Shown in pieces: positions 16,865 to 24,899 of a stretch of DNA of 64,000 nt. The first letter of the stretch is position 1. Every line of letters begins with the position of its first letter. The translations under genes and the position numbers were made by a program. Origin of the DNA: JAYFNU01 sp034933305. Lineage in GTDB: Bacteria; Bacillota; Clostridia; Oscillospirales; Ruminococcaceae. The DNA is taken from NCBI GenBank assembly GCA_034933305.1, contig JAYFNU010000003.1, positions 132,387-196,386 of the forward strand, written 5' to 3'. A model generated the notes under the pieces. That model saw only the letters and a list, made by a program, of their open reading frames with translations. It was not told where the DNA came from and did not search any database.

Positions 16865-18688
16865 TTATTCTACCGTCACGGATTTTGCGAGATTGCGGGG
16901 CTTGTCGACGTCGCAGCCGCGCAGGACCGCCATGTAATAGGCGAACAGCTGCAGCGGCAGGATGGAGACGAGCGGCGCGAAGAATTCGTTCACCGTCGGG
17001 ATGCGGATGATGTCGTCCGCGATGCCGTCGGGGACGACGCTGTCCTCCTGCGTGATGAGCAGCACGCGCGCGCCGCGCGTTTTGACCTCTTTGATATTGC
17101 TGTACATCTTTTCGATGACGCGCTTCTGCGTCGCGACCGCGATGACCGCCACGCCGTCGACGATGAGCGAGATGGTGCCGTGCTTGAGCTCGCCCGCGGC
17201 GTAGGCCTCGCTGTGGATGTAGCTGATCTCCTTGAGCTTCAGCGAGCCCTCGACGGAGACCGCGTTGTCGAGGGAGCGGCCGATGAAGAAAGCGTTTTCC
17301 GCGTTCATGTACCGGCTCGCGATGCGCTTGATGACGTCGGTGTCGACCAGCAGCTTCTCGACCGTCTGCGGCAGCGCGAGCAGCTCGGAGGTGAGGGACC
17401 GTTCCTTCGCGGCGTCGATCACGCCGCGCACCGCCGCGAGCTTGATGGCGAGCAGATAGAGCAGCGCGAGCTGTACGGTGTAGGCCTTCGTAGACGCGAC
17501 CGCGATCTCGGGGCCCGCCCAGGTGTAAAGCACCATGTCCGCCTCGCGCGCGACGGTCGAGCCGACGACGTTGACGATGCCGATGACGGGGCAGCCGCGC
17601 TGCTTCGCAAGGCGCATGGCCGCGATGGTGTCGAGCGTTTCGCCGGACTGCGAGATGACGACGGCGACATCGTCCGGGCGCAGGATCGGGTCGGAATTGC
17701 GGAATTCGGAGGCGATGTTGACCGTCACGGGCACGCGCGCGAGCTGCTCGATGACGTATTTGCCGACGATCCCGGCGTGCATGGCGGTGCCGCAGGCGAT
17801 GATATGGATCGTGCCGGCATTTTTGAGCAGGTCGTCGGAGATGTCTTCTTTGAAAAAGTAGGGGGCACCGTCCTTGACGCGGGGCGTCACGGTGTTGCGC
17901 AGCGCCGTCGGCTGCTCACAGATCTCCTTGAGCATGAAGTGCGGGTATCCGCCCTTCTCGGCGGATTCGATGTCCCAGTCGGCCGTCAGCAGTTCTTTCT
18001 TGACCGGCTCGCCGAGCTCGTCGACGATCGTCACGCTGTCCTTCATGACCGTCGCGATCTCGTCGGTGTCGAGCAGGCAGTATTTTTTCGTATAGCGCAG
18101 GATCGCCGGCACGTCGGACGCGACAAAGTTCTCGCCCTCGCCGAAGCCGATGATGAGCGGACTTTCGCGGCGCACCGCGAAGATGCGGTCGGGGAAATCC
18201 CGGAAGAGGATGGCGAGCGCGTAATAGCCGCGGATGTGCTTGATGGCCTCGGCGATGGCGGCGACCGGGTCGCCGTGATAATAATAGTCGATCAGCTTGA
18301 CGGCGGTCTCCGTGTCGGTCTCCGACTGGAAGGTATAGCCCTTGCCGATCAGGAATTCCTTGAGCTCGGCGTAATTCTCGATGATGCCGTTGTGCACGAT
18401 CGACACGCGGGAGCTGGAATGCGGATGCGAGTTGACGTCGCTCGGCTCGCCGTGCGTCGCCCAGCGCGTATGACCGATGCCGCAGACGCTGGCATCGAGG
18501 CTCTTCATCTGCGACAGTTTCTGCTGCAGGTTGGACAGGCGCCCTTTCGTTTTGACGACCGTGATCTCGCCGTTGTCGATGACGGCGATGCCGGCCGAGT
18601 CGTAGCCGCGGTATTCAAGCTTTTTGAGGCCGTCGAGCAGGATGGGAACGGCGGGACGGCTTCCGGTAAAACCAACAATTCCACACAT
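16865..18688 (-). CDS. glmS: Glutamine--fructose-6-phosphate aminotransferase (isomerizing)
   Basis: Makes glucosamine-6-phosphate from fructose-6-phosphate and glutamine, the entry to cell-wall amino sugars. The start is set at 18688 because the mature enzyme needs the catalytic Cys directly after Met, seen in MCGIVGFTGSRPA. The glutaminase domain holds GIGHTRWATHG and SHPHSSSR. The SIS isomerase domains hold ACGTAMHAG, VISQSGETLDT and VASTKAYTVQ, and the protein ends KSVTVE. Total 607 residues, normal length. The upstream 100 bp do not look like a glmS ribozyme. It is probably last or next to last in the DUF5685/J-like/membrane-protein operon. Confidence 0.96.
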   Translation of the reverse strand: MCGIVGFTGSRPAVPILLDGLKKLEYRGYDSAGIAVIDNGEITVVKTKGRLSNLQQKLSQMKSLDASVCGIGHTRWATHGEPSDVNSHPHSSSRVSIVHNGIIENYAELKEFLIGKGYTFQSETDTETAVKLIDYYYHGDPVAAIAEAIKHIRGYYALAILFRDFPDRIFAVRRESPLIIGFGEGENFVASDVPAILRYTKKYCLLDTDEIATVMKDSVTIVDELGEPVKKELLTADWDIESAEKGGYPHFMLKEICEQPTALRNTVTPRVKDGAPYFFKEDISDDLLKNAGTIHIIACGTAMHAGIVGKYVIEQLARVPVTVNIASEFRNSDPILRPDDVAVVISQSGETLDTIAAMRLAKQRGCPVIGIVNVVGSTVAREADMVLYTWAGPEIAVASTKAYTVQLALLYLLAIKLAAVRGVIDAAKERSLTSELLALPQTVEKLLVDTDVIKRIASRYMNAENAFFIGRSLDNAVSVEGSLKLKEISYIHSEAYAAGELKHGTISLIVDGVAVIAVATQKRVIEKMYSNIKEVKTRGARVLLITQEDSVVPDGIADDIIRIPTVNEFFAPLVSILPLQLFAYYMAVLRGCDVDKPRNLAKSVTVE

Positions 18689-18789
18689 ATACTGATCCTT
18701 TCTGTTTGAAGAACGCCTGAAAAATAAAAACATCACAGACCTGTGCGCGGCGCCGCAGGGCGCGCGCGGCACAGGAGGTGACGTCTTTG

Positions 18790-19326
18790 TCAGTGTTTGA
18801 CGAGCTTCGGTTTGAGCTTCGCGAAATAGTAGAAGGACATGCGCGTGAGCGCGATGTCGTAGAAATAGAACATGAGGTTGCCGAGCACCAGCATGACGAT
18901 GAGCATGACCGTCGTGTAATCGGCGAACTCGCTGCGCACGACCTCCATGACGAAGATGCGCGTGATGATGTAATAAAGCGCGCAGACCGTCGCGTTAAAA
19001 TAGAGCATCTTGAGCGCGATCCCGAACGGCTTGCGGCAGCGGGCCTCGACGAGCTTTTTAATGATCGGATACGGCCCGAAGACGCACACGAACAGGAAGG
19101 CCTGCTCCTTGTCCGGCACGAGCAGCGCCGACAGCAGCGCCACCGCGGCGTAAACGAGCGCAGCCGTGCCGCCGCCGTATTCGAGGCAGAAATACAGCAC
19201 GCACAGCGCGGCGAACGCGGGCGCCGCGAAGGTGGCGAAGGGGATGACGGAGCCGAGGAACATGACGGCGACCGCCGCGGCCGTCAGCAGGCCGCCCATC
19301 GCCGTCCGGTAGGTCTTTTCGCGCAT
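18790..19326 (-). CDS. Small polytopic membrane protein of unknown function
   Basis: A 178-residue protein with about five hydrophobic segments. The start at 19326 (MREKTYRTAMGG) is chosen because it lies 8 bp after the J-like gene and because a longer frame would overlap that gene. ALLVPDKEQAFLFVCVFGPYPIIKKLVEARCRKP and ALYYIITRIFVME are notable. Its end is hydrophobic, then basic (AKLKPKLVKH). I do not recognise the family. The tight spacing with the J-like and DUF5685 genes suggests a shared role. Confidence 0.6.
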   Translation of the reverse strand: MREKTYRTAMGGLLTAAAVAVMFLGSVIPFATFAAPAFAALCVLYFCLEYGGGTAALVYAAVALLSALLVPDKEQAFLFVCVFGPYPIIKKLVEARCRKPFGIALKMLYFNATVCALYYIITRIFVMEVVRSEFADYTTVMLIVMLVLGNLMFYFYDIALTRMSFYYFAKLKPKLVKH

Positions 19327-19334
19327 ACGGGGCC

Positions 19335-20042
19335 TCAGCGCCCGCCGCAGCAGCAGCTCTGGCACATCGAATACAGGCACAGGCACTGGCACATCTGCGA
19401 GCAGTCGTCGCCGCCGAAGCACGCGCCCGGCGTCCCGTAGCTGCCGCTGCCTGCGTACGGATTGTAGGTCGAACCGCCCGCGCGCTGCCGGGTCATGCGG
19501 TCGTAGGCGGCCGCGTATTCGGTGTTGTTGGGATCGGCGTTGTGCGCGAGCGAGAAGTAGCGGTAGGCGCCGTCGAGATAGCCCTTGCTCAGGCTGACGC
19601 TGCCCATGAGAAAATTCCATTCCGCGCCGCGCCGGCCGTTGTCGACGCTCAGAAGCTTTTGCTCCGCGGTGACGAGGTCGCCGCGCTGCAGCATGGAGCG
19701 CACGTCGGAATAGACGGCATAGTCGTAGCCTCCCGCCTGCGCGTCGGCGCGGGCGGAACCGTCCGCGGAGCCGTAATCGGCGCCGTTCGTCTGCGGCGCG
19801 CTGTAGCTCTGCTGTGCGGGCTGTTCCTCGCGCACGCCCGACTGGGTGCCGAGACGCCGCTCGGCGATGACGCGGTCGTAGGCGCTGTTGAGCTCGTCGA
19901 TCTTCGCCTGCGCGGCGGAGGCCATCGGCTCGTTGGCATATTCGTCGGTGCTGTATTTCGATACCGCGTCGCGGTAGGCTTTCTTGATCTCGTCGTCGCC
20001 CGCGTCTTTGCGAACGCCGAGCACGGCATAAGGATAGTTCAT
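19335..20042 (-). CDS. J-domain-like protein with a degenerate HPD and a Cys-rich tail
   Basis: A 235-residue protein. Residues 1-60 have a clear J-domain plan (MNYPYAVLGVRKDAGDDEIK, then KAYRDAVSKYSTDEY and KIDELNSAYDRVIAERR). The HPD tripeptide that activates Hsp70 ATPase reads STD here. A Gln/Ser/Ala-rich linker follows, then a TPR-like pair of helices (GSVSLSKGYLDGAYRYFSLA). The C-terminus is Cys-rich (CFGGDDCSQMCQC, CQSCCCGGR). The start at 20042 overlaps the DUF5685 stop. It may be a scaffold rather than a co-chaperone. Confidence 0.75.
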   Translation of the reverse strand: MNYPYAVLGVRKDAGDDEIKKAYRDAVSKYSTDEYANEPMASAAQAKIDELNSAYDRVIAERRLGTQSGVREEQPAQQSYSAPQTNGADYGSADGSARADAQAGGYDYAVYSDVRSMLQRGDLVTAEQKLLSVDNGRRGAEWNFLMGSVSLSKGYLDGAYRYFSLAHNADPNNTEYAAAYDRMTRQRAGGSTYNPYAGSGSYGTPGACFGGDDCSQMCQCLCLYSMCQSCCCGGR

Positions 20043-20932
20043 GCTTCGTTTCCTTTCATTTTCGGTTTCCGCGCGCGCGGCAGCTGCCGCGCCGTATCGA
20101 GCAATCCGAGATAGACGACATTGTCGACGATGGGCCTGAAGCAAACCGGCGACAGCAGACGGTAGCGGCTTTCCGCGGCGGCCTGCGTCGCGCGCAGCGC
20201 CGCGCGCGCGTCTTGTTTTGCTTCATCGATGGTAGCATCCGCTTTCGGCGCATTCAACCGGAATTTGTAAACAAACGGGTTGTAGCGCCCGCGGCGAAGA
20301 TCGGCCTCGAGGTCGTCGAGCGCATCGGCGAGATAGACGAAGCGCCCCAGCATATAGCCGAAATCGCCCAGCAGCGCGCGCTGCCCGTCTTCGATGCCCG
20401 GCGCGTGTCCGAACAAAAAGCGCAGCGCCGACGCGCTGGGGTCGCAGGCATCGTCCGCGCAGCCGCTGCGCGCGTCCTCGACGGCGCGCTGATCTTCCAT
20501 CGCCCGCGCGAGCGCCGCGTCGTAATCGGGAAGCGCGGCGCGCGCCCTGCGGCAGGCACCGCGCGTGAACAGCAGCGCGAGCGCGGCGGCCGCCTTTTTC
20601 GGCAGCGCCTCGTCGCGGCAGTCGTCGAGCAGCTTGTAGCGCGACGTGACGACGAGCGCCGCCGCGCAGTAATCGAGCGCCGCACCGCCGCCGTCGAGAT
20701 AGCCGACTTTTTCGAGGGGATTGGTGTTGCACCGCCCGCGGCAGAGCGCCGGCGCCGCGCCCGACAGCGAAATGAACAGCATCGCGGCAAAGACAAAGTC
20801 GTAATTGAGGAACAGCTTTGCGCCGAAGCCGAGCGCGCGAAGCGAGCGGCACAGCGAGCAGTAGACCGCCCTGTATTCCGAAAACTCGCGCATGCGCAGT
20901 TCGCTTTTCTGCGGGGACACGTACCCGAACAC
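20039..20932 (-). CDS. DUF5685 family protein
   Basis: A 297-residue protein of unknown function that in Clostridia is often found next to a J-domain gene, as here. The GTG at 20932 is the likely start: it gives VFGYVSPQKSELRMREFSEY, the usual beginning of the family, and has a GGAGGG site 7-8 bases upstream. AVYCSLCRSLRAL and CRGRCNTNP contain paired Cys that may bind a metal. KLLDDCRDE and LADALDDLEADLRRGRYNPF give Asp-rich helices reminiscent of all-alpha prenyl-transferase-type folds, which is only a resemblance. It is first in its operon, behind the promoter at 20961-20989. Confidence 0.8.
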   Translation of the reverse strand: MFGYVSPQKSELRMREFSEYRAVYCSLCRSLRALGFGAKLFLNYDFVFAAMLFISLSGAAPALCRGRCNTNPLEKVGYLDGGGAALDYCAAALVVTSRYKLLDDCRDEALPKKAAAALALLFTRGACRRARAALPDYDAALARAMEDQRAVEDARSGCADDACDPSASALRFLFGHAPGIEDGQRALLGDFGYMLGRFVYLADALDDLEADLRRGRYNPFVYKFRLNAPKADATIDEAKQDARAALRATQAAAESRYRLLSPVCFRPIVDNVVYLGLLDTARQLPRARKPKMKGNEA

Positions 20933-20960
20933 GGCCGCCCTCCATCTGTAATTTTTTAAA

Positions 20961-20989
20961 ATTATACAATAAGCGGCCGCGAAAAGCAA
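20961..20989 (-). promoter_or_regulatory. Promoter of the DUF5685/J-like/membrane protein operon
   Basis: On the minus strand, TTGCTT (20989-20984) and TATAAT (20966-20961) are separated by 17 bp. This places the transcription start just upstream of the GTG at 20932 and rules out longer upstream starts. Confidence 0.8.
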
Positions 20990-21001
20990 TGCGTTTATGC
21001 C

Positions 21002-21757
21002 TCAGGAGAGCGTGTGGTGCACCGGCTCCGCAAGGCCGTCGAGACGCGCGAACGAGCAGCCCTGTTCCCGCAGCGCGGGCACGAGGATGTCGATCGCCTC
21101 GGCGGTGTTTTTCGCGAGCGCGCCGTCGTGCATGAGGATGACGGCGTCGGTCTGCTTGAGCGCGCCCCTGACGGCGCGCTGCGCGATGTAGTCGGCCGAT
21201 TTGACGCCCGATTCGGAGTCGCGCGTGTCGACGTTCCAGTCATAATAGGTGAGACCGCGCTGCGCGCACTGCGCGCACAGCGTGCGCATGAGCTCACGCC
21301 CGCCGTAGCGGCGGCTGACGGAGTTCGAGCTGCCGCCGGCAAAACGCAGCGCTGTCGCCGGCGCGCCCGTCTGCTCGATGATGAGCGCCTGCAGGCGGTC
21401 GATGTCGAGCCAGAAAGCCTCGCTCGAGGCGTAGATCTCCGAAAATTCGTGCGAATAGGTGTGCAGCGCGATCATGTGGCCCTCGGCCGCGGCGCGCGCG
21501 ATACAGGGGAAGCACTGCTGCGCCTGCCCCGTGACGAAAAAGGTCGCCGGCACGCCGTTGCGCGCGAGCGCGTCGAGGATGCCCGGCGTATTGAGCGACG
21601 GGCCGTCGTCGAACGTCAGATACACCGTGCGCGGCGCTTCGGCCTGCGCGCCGGCCGGCACCGCCCTGCCCGGCAGCGAAAGGATCGCGGCCAGCGCGCC
21701 CGCGCACAGCAAAAGCGCCAGCGCGCGGACCGCTCTCAGGCGCAGCGTAACATACAT
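21002..21757 (-). CDS. Polysaccharide deacetylase (NodB/PgdA family), secreted
   Basis: Removes acetyl groups from a surface or wall glycan. The 251-residue protein has an N-terminal signal or anchor (ALALLLCAGALAAILSL). The NodB motifs are YLTFDDGPS (catalytic base and metal Asp), HTYSHEF (the two metal His), RFAGGSSN in place of the usual RxPxG, and VILMHDG near the end. The substitution of Pro by Ala in the third motif is seen in some clostridial members. Probably acts on peptidoglycan N-acetylglucosamine, as for PgdA-like enzymes, but this is inferred. Confidence 0.88.
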   Translation of the reverse strand: MYVTLRLRAVRALALLLCAGALAAILSLPGRAVPAGAQAEAPRTVYLTFDDGPSLNTPGILDALARNGVPATFFVTGQAQQCFPCIARAAAEGHMIALHTYSHEFSEIYASSEAFWLDIDRLQALIIEQTGAPATALRFAGGSSNSVSRRYGGRELMRTLCAQCAQRGLTYYDWNVDTRDSESGVKSADYIAQRAVRGALKQTDAVILMHDGALAKNTAEAIDILVPALREQGCSFARLDGLAEPVHHTLS

Positions 21758-21842
21758 AAAACCACCTCCGCCGGCATTTGCCGTTGTTCCATACCTATGC
21801 GCGGCGGAGCGCCTTTATAGATGAAACGCCGAAAAGCAGCAA

Positions 21843-21870
21843 AAAAGGCGGCGGGATGATCCCGCCGCCG
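21843..21870. terminator. Terminator after the DtxR-family gene
   Basis: GGCGGCGGG and CCCGCCGCC form a stem; on the minus strand it ends in six T. It closes the metal-regulator gene at 21877. Confidence 0.82.
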
Positions 21871-21876
21871 CTGCGC

Positions 21877-22245
21877 TTATTTCTTTTCCCGCCGCACGAA
21901 GGCGGCGATGGCTTCGAAGGATTGCTGGCTGATGACGTGCTCGATGCGGCAGGCGTCCTCCGCGGCGATGTCGGGGTCGACGCCGAGCAGCGTGAGAAAT
22001 TCGGACAGATTTGTGTGGCGCTCATAGATCGAGCCGGCGGTGCGCCGCCCCTTTTCGGTGAGCGAGAGATATCCGCCCGCGTCGACTTCGAGATATCCGT
22101 CCTCCCGCAGCAGCTTCATCGCCCGGCTGATGCTGGGCTTCGAAAAACCCGTCGCGGCCGCGACGTCGATGGAGCGCACCGACCCGCTGCGCGACAGGAT
22201 GAGGATCGTCTCGAGATAATTTTCCGCTGATTCATGCACGCTCAT
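21877..22245 (-). CDS. DtxR/MntR-family metal-dependent repressor
   Basis: A 122-residue regulator divergent from feoAB. The winged helix is in residues 1-65 (SAENYLETILIL, then VAAATGFSKPSISRAMKLLREDGYLE), and the metal-binding/dimer domain in 66-122 with ERHTNLSEFLTLLG, CRIEHVISQQSFEAI. The SH3-like third domain of DtxR and IdeR is absent, as in MntR-type short members. The Cys/Glu/His set in EDACRIEHV matches the family's metal ligands. Likely ferrous-iron sensor repressing feoAB through the palindromes at 22357, 22392 and 22451. Confidence 0.88.
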   Translation of the reverse strand: MSVHESAENYLETILILSRSGSVRSIDVAAATGFSKPSISRAMKLLREDGYLEVDAGGYLSLTEKGRRTAGSIYERHTNLSEFLTLLGVDPDIAAEDACRIEHVISQQSFEAIAAFVRREKK

Positions 22246-22318
22246 AAGCGCCTCCGCGATGTTTCTGCTCCGATCATAGCAGAAAAGCGCCGCTTTTTCA
22301 ATTTTCTTTGCCGGCGTA

Positions 22319-22347
22319 TTGACTTTCTCCGCGGGAGAGTATATGAT
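22319..22347 (+). promoter_or_regulatory. Promoter of feoAB
   Basis: TTGACT at 22319-22324 and TATGAT at 22342-22347, with a 17-bp spacer. The first operator palindrome begins 9 bp after the -10 box, so it covers the transcription start. Confidence 0.75.
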
Positions 22348-22356
22348 GGATCCGTA

Positions 22357-22374
22357 AGTTAGCTTCAGCTAACT
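22357..22374. promoter_or_regulatory. feo operator 1 (perfect palindrome)
   Basis: AGTTAGCTTCAGCTAACT: 8-bp perfect inverted arms around a 2-bp centre. It matches the TTAG...CTAA pattern of DtxR-family operators and overlaps the predicted start of feoAB transcription. Confidence 0.8.
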
Positions 22375-22390
22375 AATATTTTTCCGGCGA

Positions 22391-22409
22391 TGTTAGCTGC
22401 TGCTAACTC
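22391..22409. promoter_or_regulatory. feo operator 2
   Basis: GTTAGCTGCTGCTAAC differs from operator 1 at the centre only. The centre lies 34 bp downstream of that of operator 1, inside the transcribed leader. Confidence 0.72.
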
Positions 22410-22450
22410 CCGCCGGGCCTGCCGGGAGACCGGCTGTTTTTACGACGGGG

Positions 22451-22468
22451 AGTTAGCCGCGGACAACT
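22451..22468. promoter_or_regulatory. feo operator 3 (imperfect)
   Basis: AGTTAGCCGCGGACAACT keeps the outer AGTTAG/CAACT arms with two mismatches. It lies 60 bp after operator 2 and 55 bp before feoA. Confidence 0.6.
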
Positions 22469-22522
22469 CCGCGGCATAGAGAAGAAACCCGCGGCATACA
22501 TGTTAGGCATGGAGGGAAAGGA

Positions 22523-22792
22523 ATGACGTTAGACAGATTGAAGCTCGGCAAAAGCGCGGTCATCACGCGCGTGGGGGGCGAGGGGGCGCTGCGCCGCCGC
22601 CTTCTGGATATGGGGCTGACGCCCAACACGAAGGTCTTCGTGCGCAAGGTCGCGCCGATGGGGGATCCCATCGAGCTTTGTCTGCGCGGGTATGAGCTGA
22701 CGCTGCGCAAGGAAGACGCCGGCAAGATCGACGTCGCCGAGCTGTCGATGGGCTGCACGGGCTGCTGCGCGGGCTGCGCGCGCAGGATATAG
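22523..22792 (+). CDS. feoA: Ferrous iron transport protein A with a Cys-rich tail
   Basis: Small SH3-like cytoplasmic protein that supports FeoB. Residues 1-75 are a normal FeoA domain (MTLDRLKLGKSAVITRVGGE, RRRLLDMGLTPNTKVFVRK, LCLRGYELTLRKEDA). The C-terminal 15 residues add five Cys in GCTGCCAGCARRI, which standard FeoA lacks and which could bind iron or a cluster. An AGGAGG-like GGAGGGAAAGG site precedes the ATG. It lies 10 bp upstream of feoB, behind the three operators. Confidence 0.93.
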   Translation: MTLDRLKLGKSAVITRVGGEGALRRRLLDMGLTPNTKVFVRKVAPMGDPIELCLRGYELTLRKEDAGKIDVAELSMGCTGCCAGCARRI

Positions 22793-22802
22793 GGGCGCCG
22801 CG

Positions 22803-24815
22803 ATGAAGCTGACGTTCGCGCTCATCGGCAACCAGAACTGCGGAAAGACGACGCTCTTCAACGCGCTGACCGGTTCCAACCAGCACGTCGGAAACTTTCC
22901 CGGCGTGACGGTGGAAAAGAAGGAGGGCGAGATCCGCCGCAAAAAAGGCGTGTCGGTCGTCGACCTGCCGGGCATTTATTCGCTGTCGCCCTACACGTCG
23001 GAGGAGATCGTCACGCGCGATTTTCTTTTGAAGGAAAAGCCCGACGGCATCATCAACATCGTCGACGCGACGAATCTCGAGCGCAATCTCTATTTGTCGC
23101 TGCAGCTCATGGAGCTGCGCATCCCGACGGTCATCGCGCTCAATATGATGGACGAGGTGGAGGAGAACCACCAGTCGATCGACCTGCCGGGTCTGCGCGC
23201 GGCGCTCGGCGTGCCCGTCGTGCCGATTTCGGCGAGCAAGGAGGAGGGCGTCGCGGAGCTCGTCGACGTCGCCGTCCGGACCGCCTCGAACAAGGTGCTG
23301 CCGGAGAAGCTCGATTTCTGCGGCGGCGCGGTGCACAAGGCCGTGCACTCCGTCGCGCACCTCATCGAGCAGCGGGCCGTTGAAAAGGGCGTGCCCAAGC
23401 GCTACGCGGCCACAAAGCTCATCGAGGGCGACGCGCCGACCGAGGAACAGTTCGATCTTTCCGACGAGGACAAGCACATCATCGGCGAGATCGTCTCGGA
23501 GATGGAGCGCACGCTCGGCACCGACCGCGAGGCCGCGCTCGCCGACATGCGCTACGCGTATATCGACAACGTGGTGCGGACCAACGTGAAGAAGGGCGAG
23601 GAGACGATCGGCCAGAAGCGTTCGGTCGCGCTCGACAAGGTGCTCACGCACCGCTATTTTGCCATTCCGATCTTTCTGCTCGTCATGCTGCTCATCTTCT
23701 GGCTGACCTTCGGCGTCATCGGCGAGGCGCTGTCCTCGGTGATGGAGGGGCTCATCGGCGTGGCCTCGGCCGGCATGGACGCGCTGCTGACGCGCCTCGG
23801 CGCTTCGGAGCTGCTCCATTCGCTGCTCATCGACGGCATCTTCGCCGGGGTCGGCAGCGTGCTGTCCTTCCTGCCGACGATCCTCGTGCTGTTCTTTTTC
23901 CTGTCCGTGCTCGAGGACACCGGCTATATGGCGCGCGTCGCGTTCGTCATGGATAAGCTGCTGCGCAAGATCGGCCTGTCGGGGCGCTCCTTCGTGCCGA
24001 TGATCATCGGCTTCGGCTGCTCGGTGCCGGCCGTCATGGCGACGCGCACGCTCGCGAGCGACCGCGACCGCAAGATGACCATCCTGCTCGTGCCATTCAT
24101 GTCGTGCAGCGCGAAGCTGCCCATCTACGCGATGATCACCGACGTCTTTTTCCAAAAGAACAAGGCGCTCGTGATGGTCTCGCTGTACGTGCTGGGCATG
24201 GTCGTCGGCATCCTCTACGGGCTGCTGTTCAAGAACACGGTCTTCCGCAGCGAGCCGATGCCGTTCGTCATGGAGCTGCCGTCCTATCGCTTCCCGTCGC
24301 CCCGCAGCGTGCTGCTGCATATGCTCGAGCGGGCGAAGGATTTTCTGCGCAAGGCGTTCACGGTCATCCTCGGCGCGACGGTCGCCATCTGGTTCCTGCA
24401 GCGCTATGATCTCGGGCTCAACGTCGTCACGGACGGCGCCGCGAGCATGCTCGGCACGCTCGGCCGCTGGGTCGCGCCCGTCTTCGCGCCGCTCGGCTTC
24501 GGCGACTGGCGGCTGTCGACGGCCCTCATCACGGGCCTCACCGCCAAGGAGGCCGTCGTCAGCACGCTGACGGTGCTCATGGGCGCGGGGGACAAGGCGG
24601 CGCTGTCGGCGGCGCTCGCCGGGCTTCTTTCGCCGCTCGCCGCCTACACCTTTCTTGTCTTCACGCTGCTGTATATGCCGTGCGTCGCGGCTTTCGCCGC
24701 GGTGCGCCGCGAGTTCGGCAGCACATGGCAGGCCGCCGTCGCGATGGCGACGCAGACGTGTATCGCCTGGCTCGTGGCGTTCATTGTCTACAACGTCGGC
24801 GCGCTGCTGGTGTGA
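22803..24815 (+). CDS. feoB: Ferrous iron transporter FeoB
   Basis: Inner-membrane Fe(II) uptake protein, 670 residues. The N-terminal G domain has G1 in GNQNCGKTT, G3 in DLPGIYSLSPYT and G4 in NMMDE. The transmembrane part carries the two Gate repeats with GYMARVAFVMD, FGCSVPAVMATRTL and SCSAKLPIYAMI, the last with the Cys/Ser often linked to iron passage. It ends in hydrophobic helices. Co-transcribed with feoA. Confidence 0.96.
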   Translation: MKLTFALIGNQNCGKTTLFNALTGSNQHVGNFPGVTVEKKEGEIRRKKGVSVVDLPGIYSLSPYTSEEIVTRDFLLKEKPDGIINIVDATNLERNLYLSLQLMELRIPTVIALNMMDEVEENHQSIDLPGLRAALGVPVVPISASKEEGVAELVDVAVRTASNKVLPEKLDFCGGAVHKAVHSVAHLIEQRAVEKGVPKRYAATKLIEGDAPTEEQFDLSDEDKHIIGEIVSEMERTLGTDREAALADMRYAYIDNVVRTNVKKGEETIGQKRSVALDKVLTHRYFAIPIFLLVMLLIFWLTFGVIGEALSSVMEGLIGVASAGMDALLTRLGASELLHSLLIDGIFAGVGSVLSFLPTILVLFFFLSVLEDTGYMARVAFVMDKLLRKIGLSGRSFVPMIIGFGCSVPAVMATRTLASDRDRKMTILLVPFMSCSAKLPIYAMITDVFFQKNKALVMVSLYVLGMVVGILYGLLFKNTVFRSEPMPFVMELPSYRFPSPRSVLLHMLERAKDFLRKAFTVILGATVAIWFLQRYDLGLNVVTDGAASMLGTLGRWVAPVFAPLGFGDWRLSTALITGLTAKEAVVSTLTVLMGAGDKAALSAALAGLLSPLAAYTFLVFTLLYMPCVAAFAAVRREFGSTWQAAVAMATQTCIAWLVAFIVYNVGALLV

Positions 24816-24840
24816 TCCGACAGAATAAAATCCGAAAAAG

Positions 24841-24868
24841 AGGCCGGGACGCTGCGTCCCGGCCTTTT
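24841..24868 (+). terminator. Terminator after feoAB
   Basis: AGGCCGGGACG/CGTCCCGGCCT stem with a 3-base loop, then TTTTC. Confidence 0.88.
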
Positions 24869-24899
24869 TCGGCGTCTGCGCCTGCCGAACGCGGCGGCG

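Noticed and set aside
16817..18709. 630-codon plus-strand frame opposite glmS
   Set aside because: Antisense to a certain glmS with complete motifs; Asp/Arg/Val-rich shadow without recognisable family.
18689..18790. glmS ribozyme upstream of glmS
   Set aside because: The gap is only about 100 bp and the conserved ribozyme core was not found; only a GC hairpin is present.
22563..24320. 585-codon minus-strand frame opposite feoB
   Set aside because: Shadow frame of feoB; no motif.
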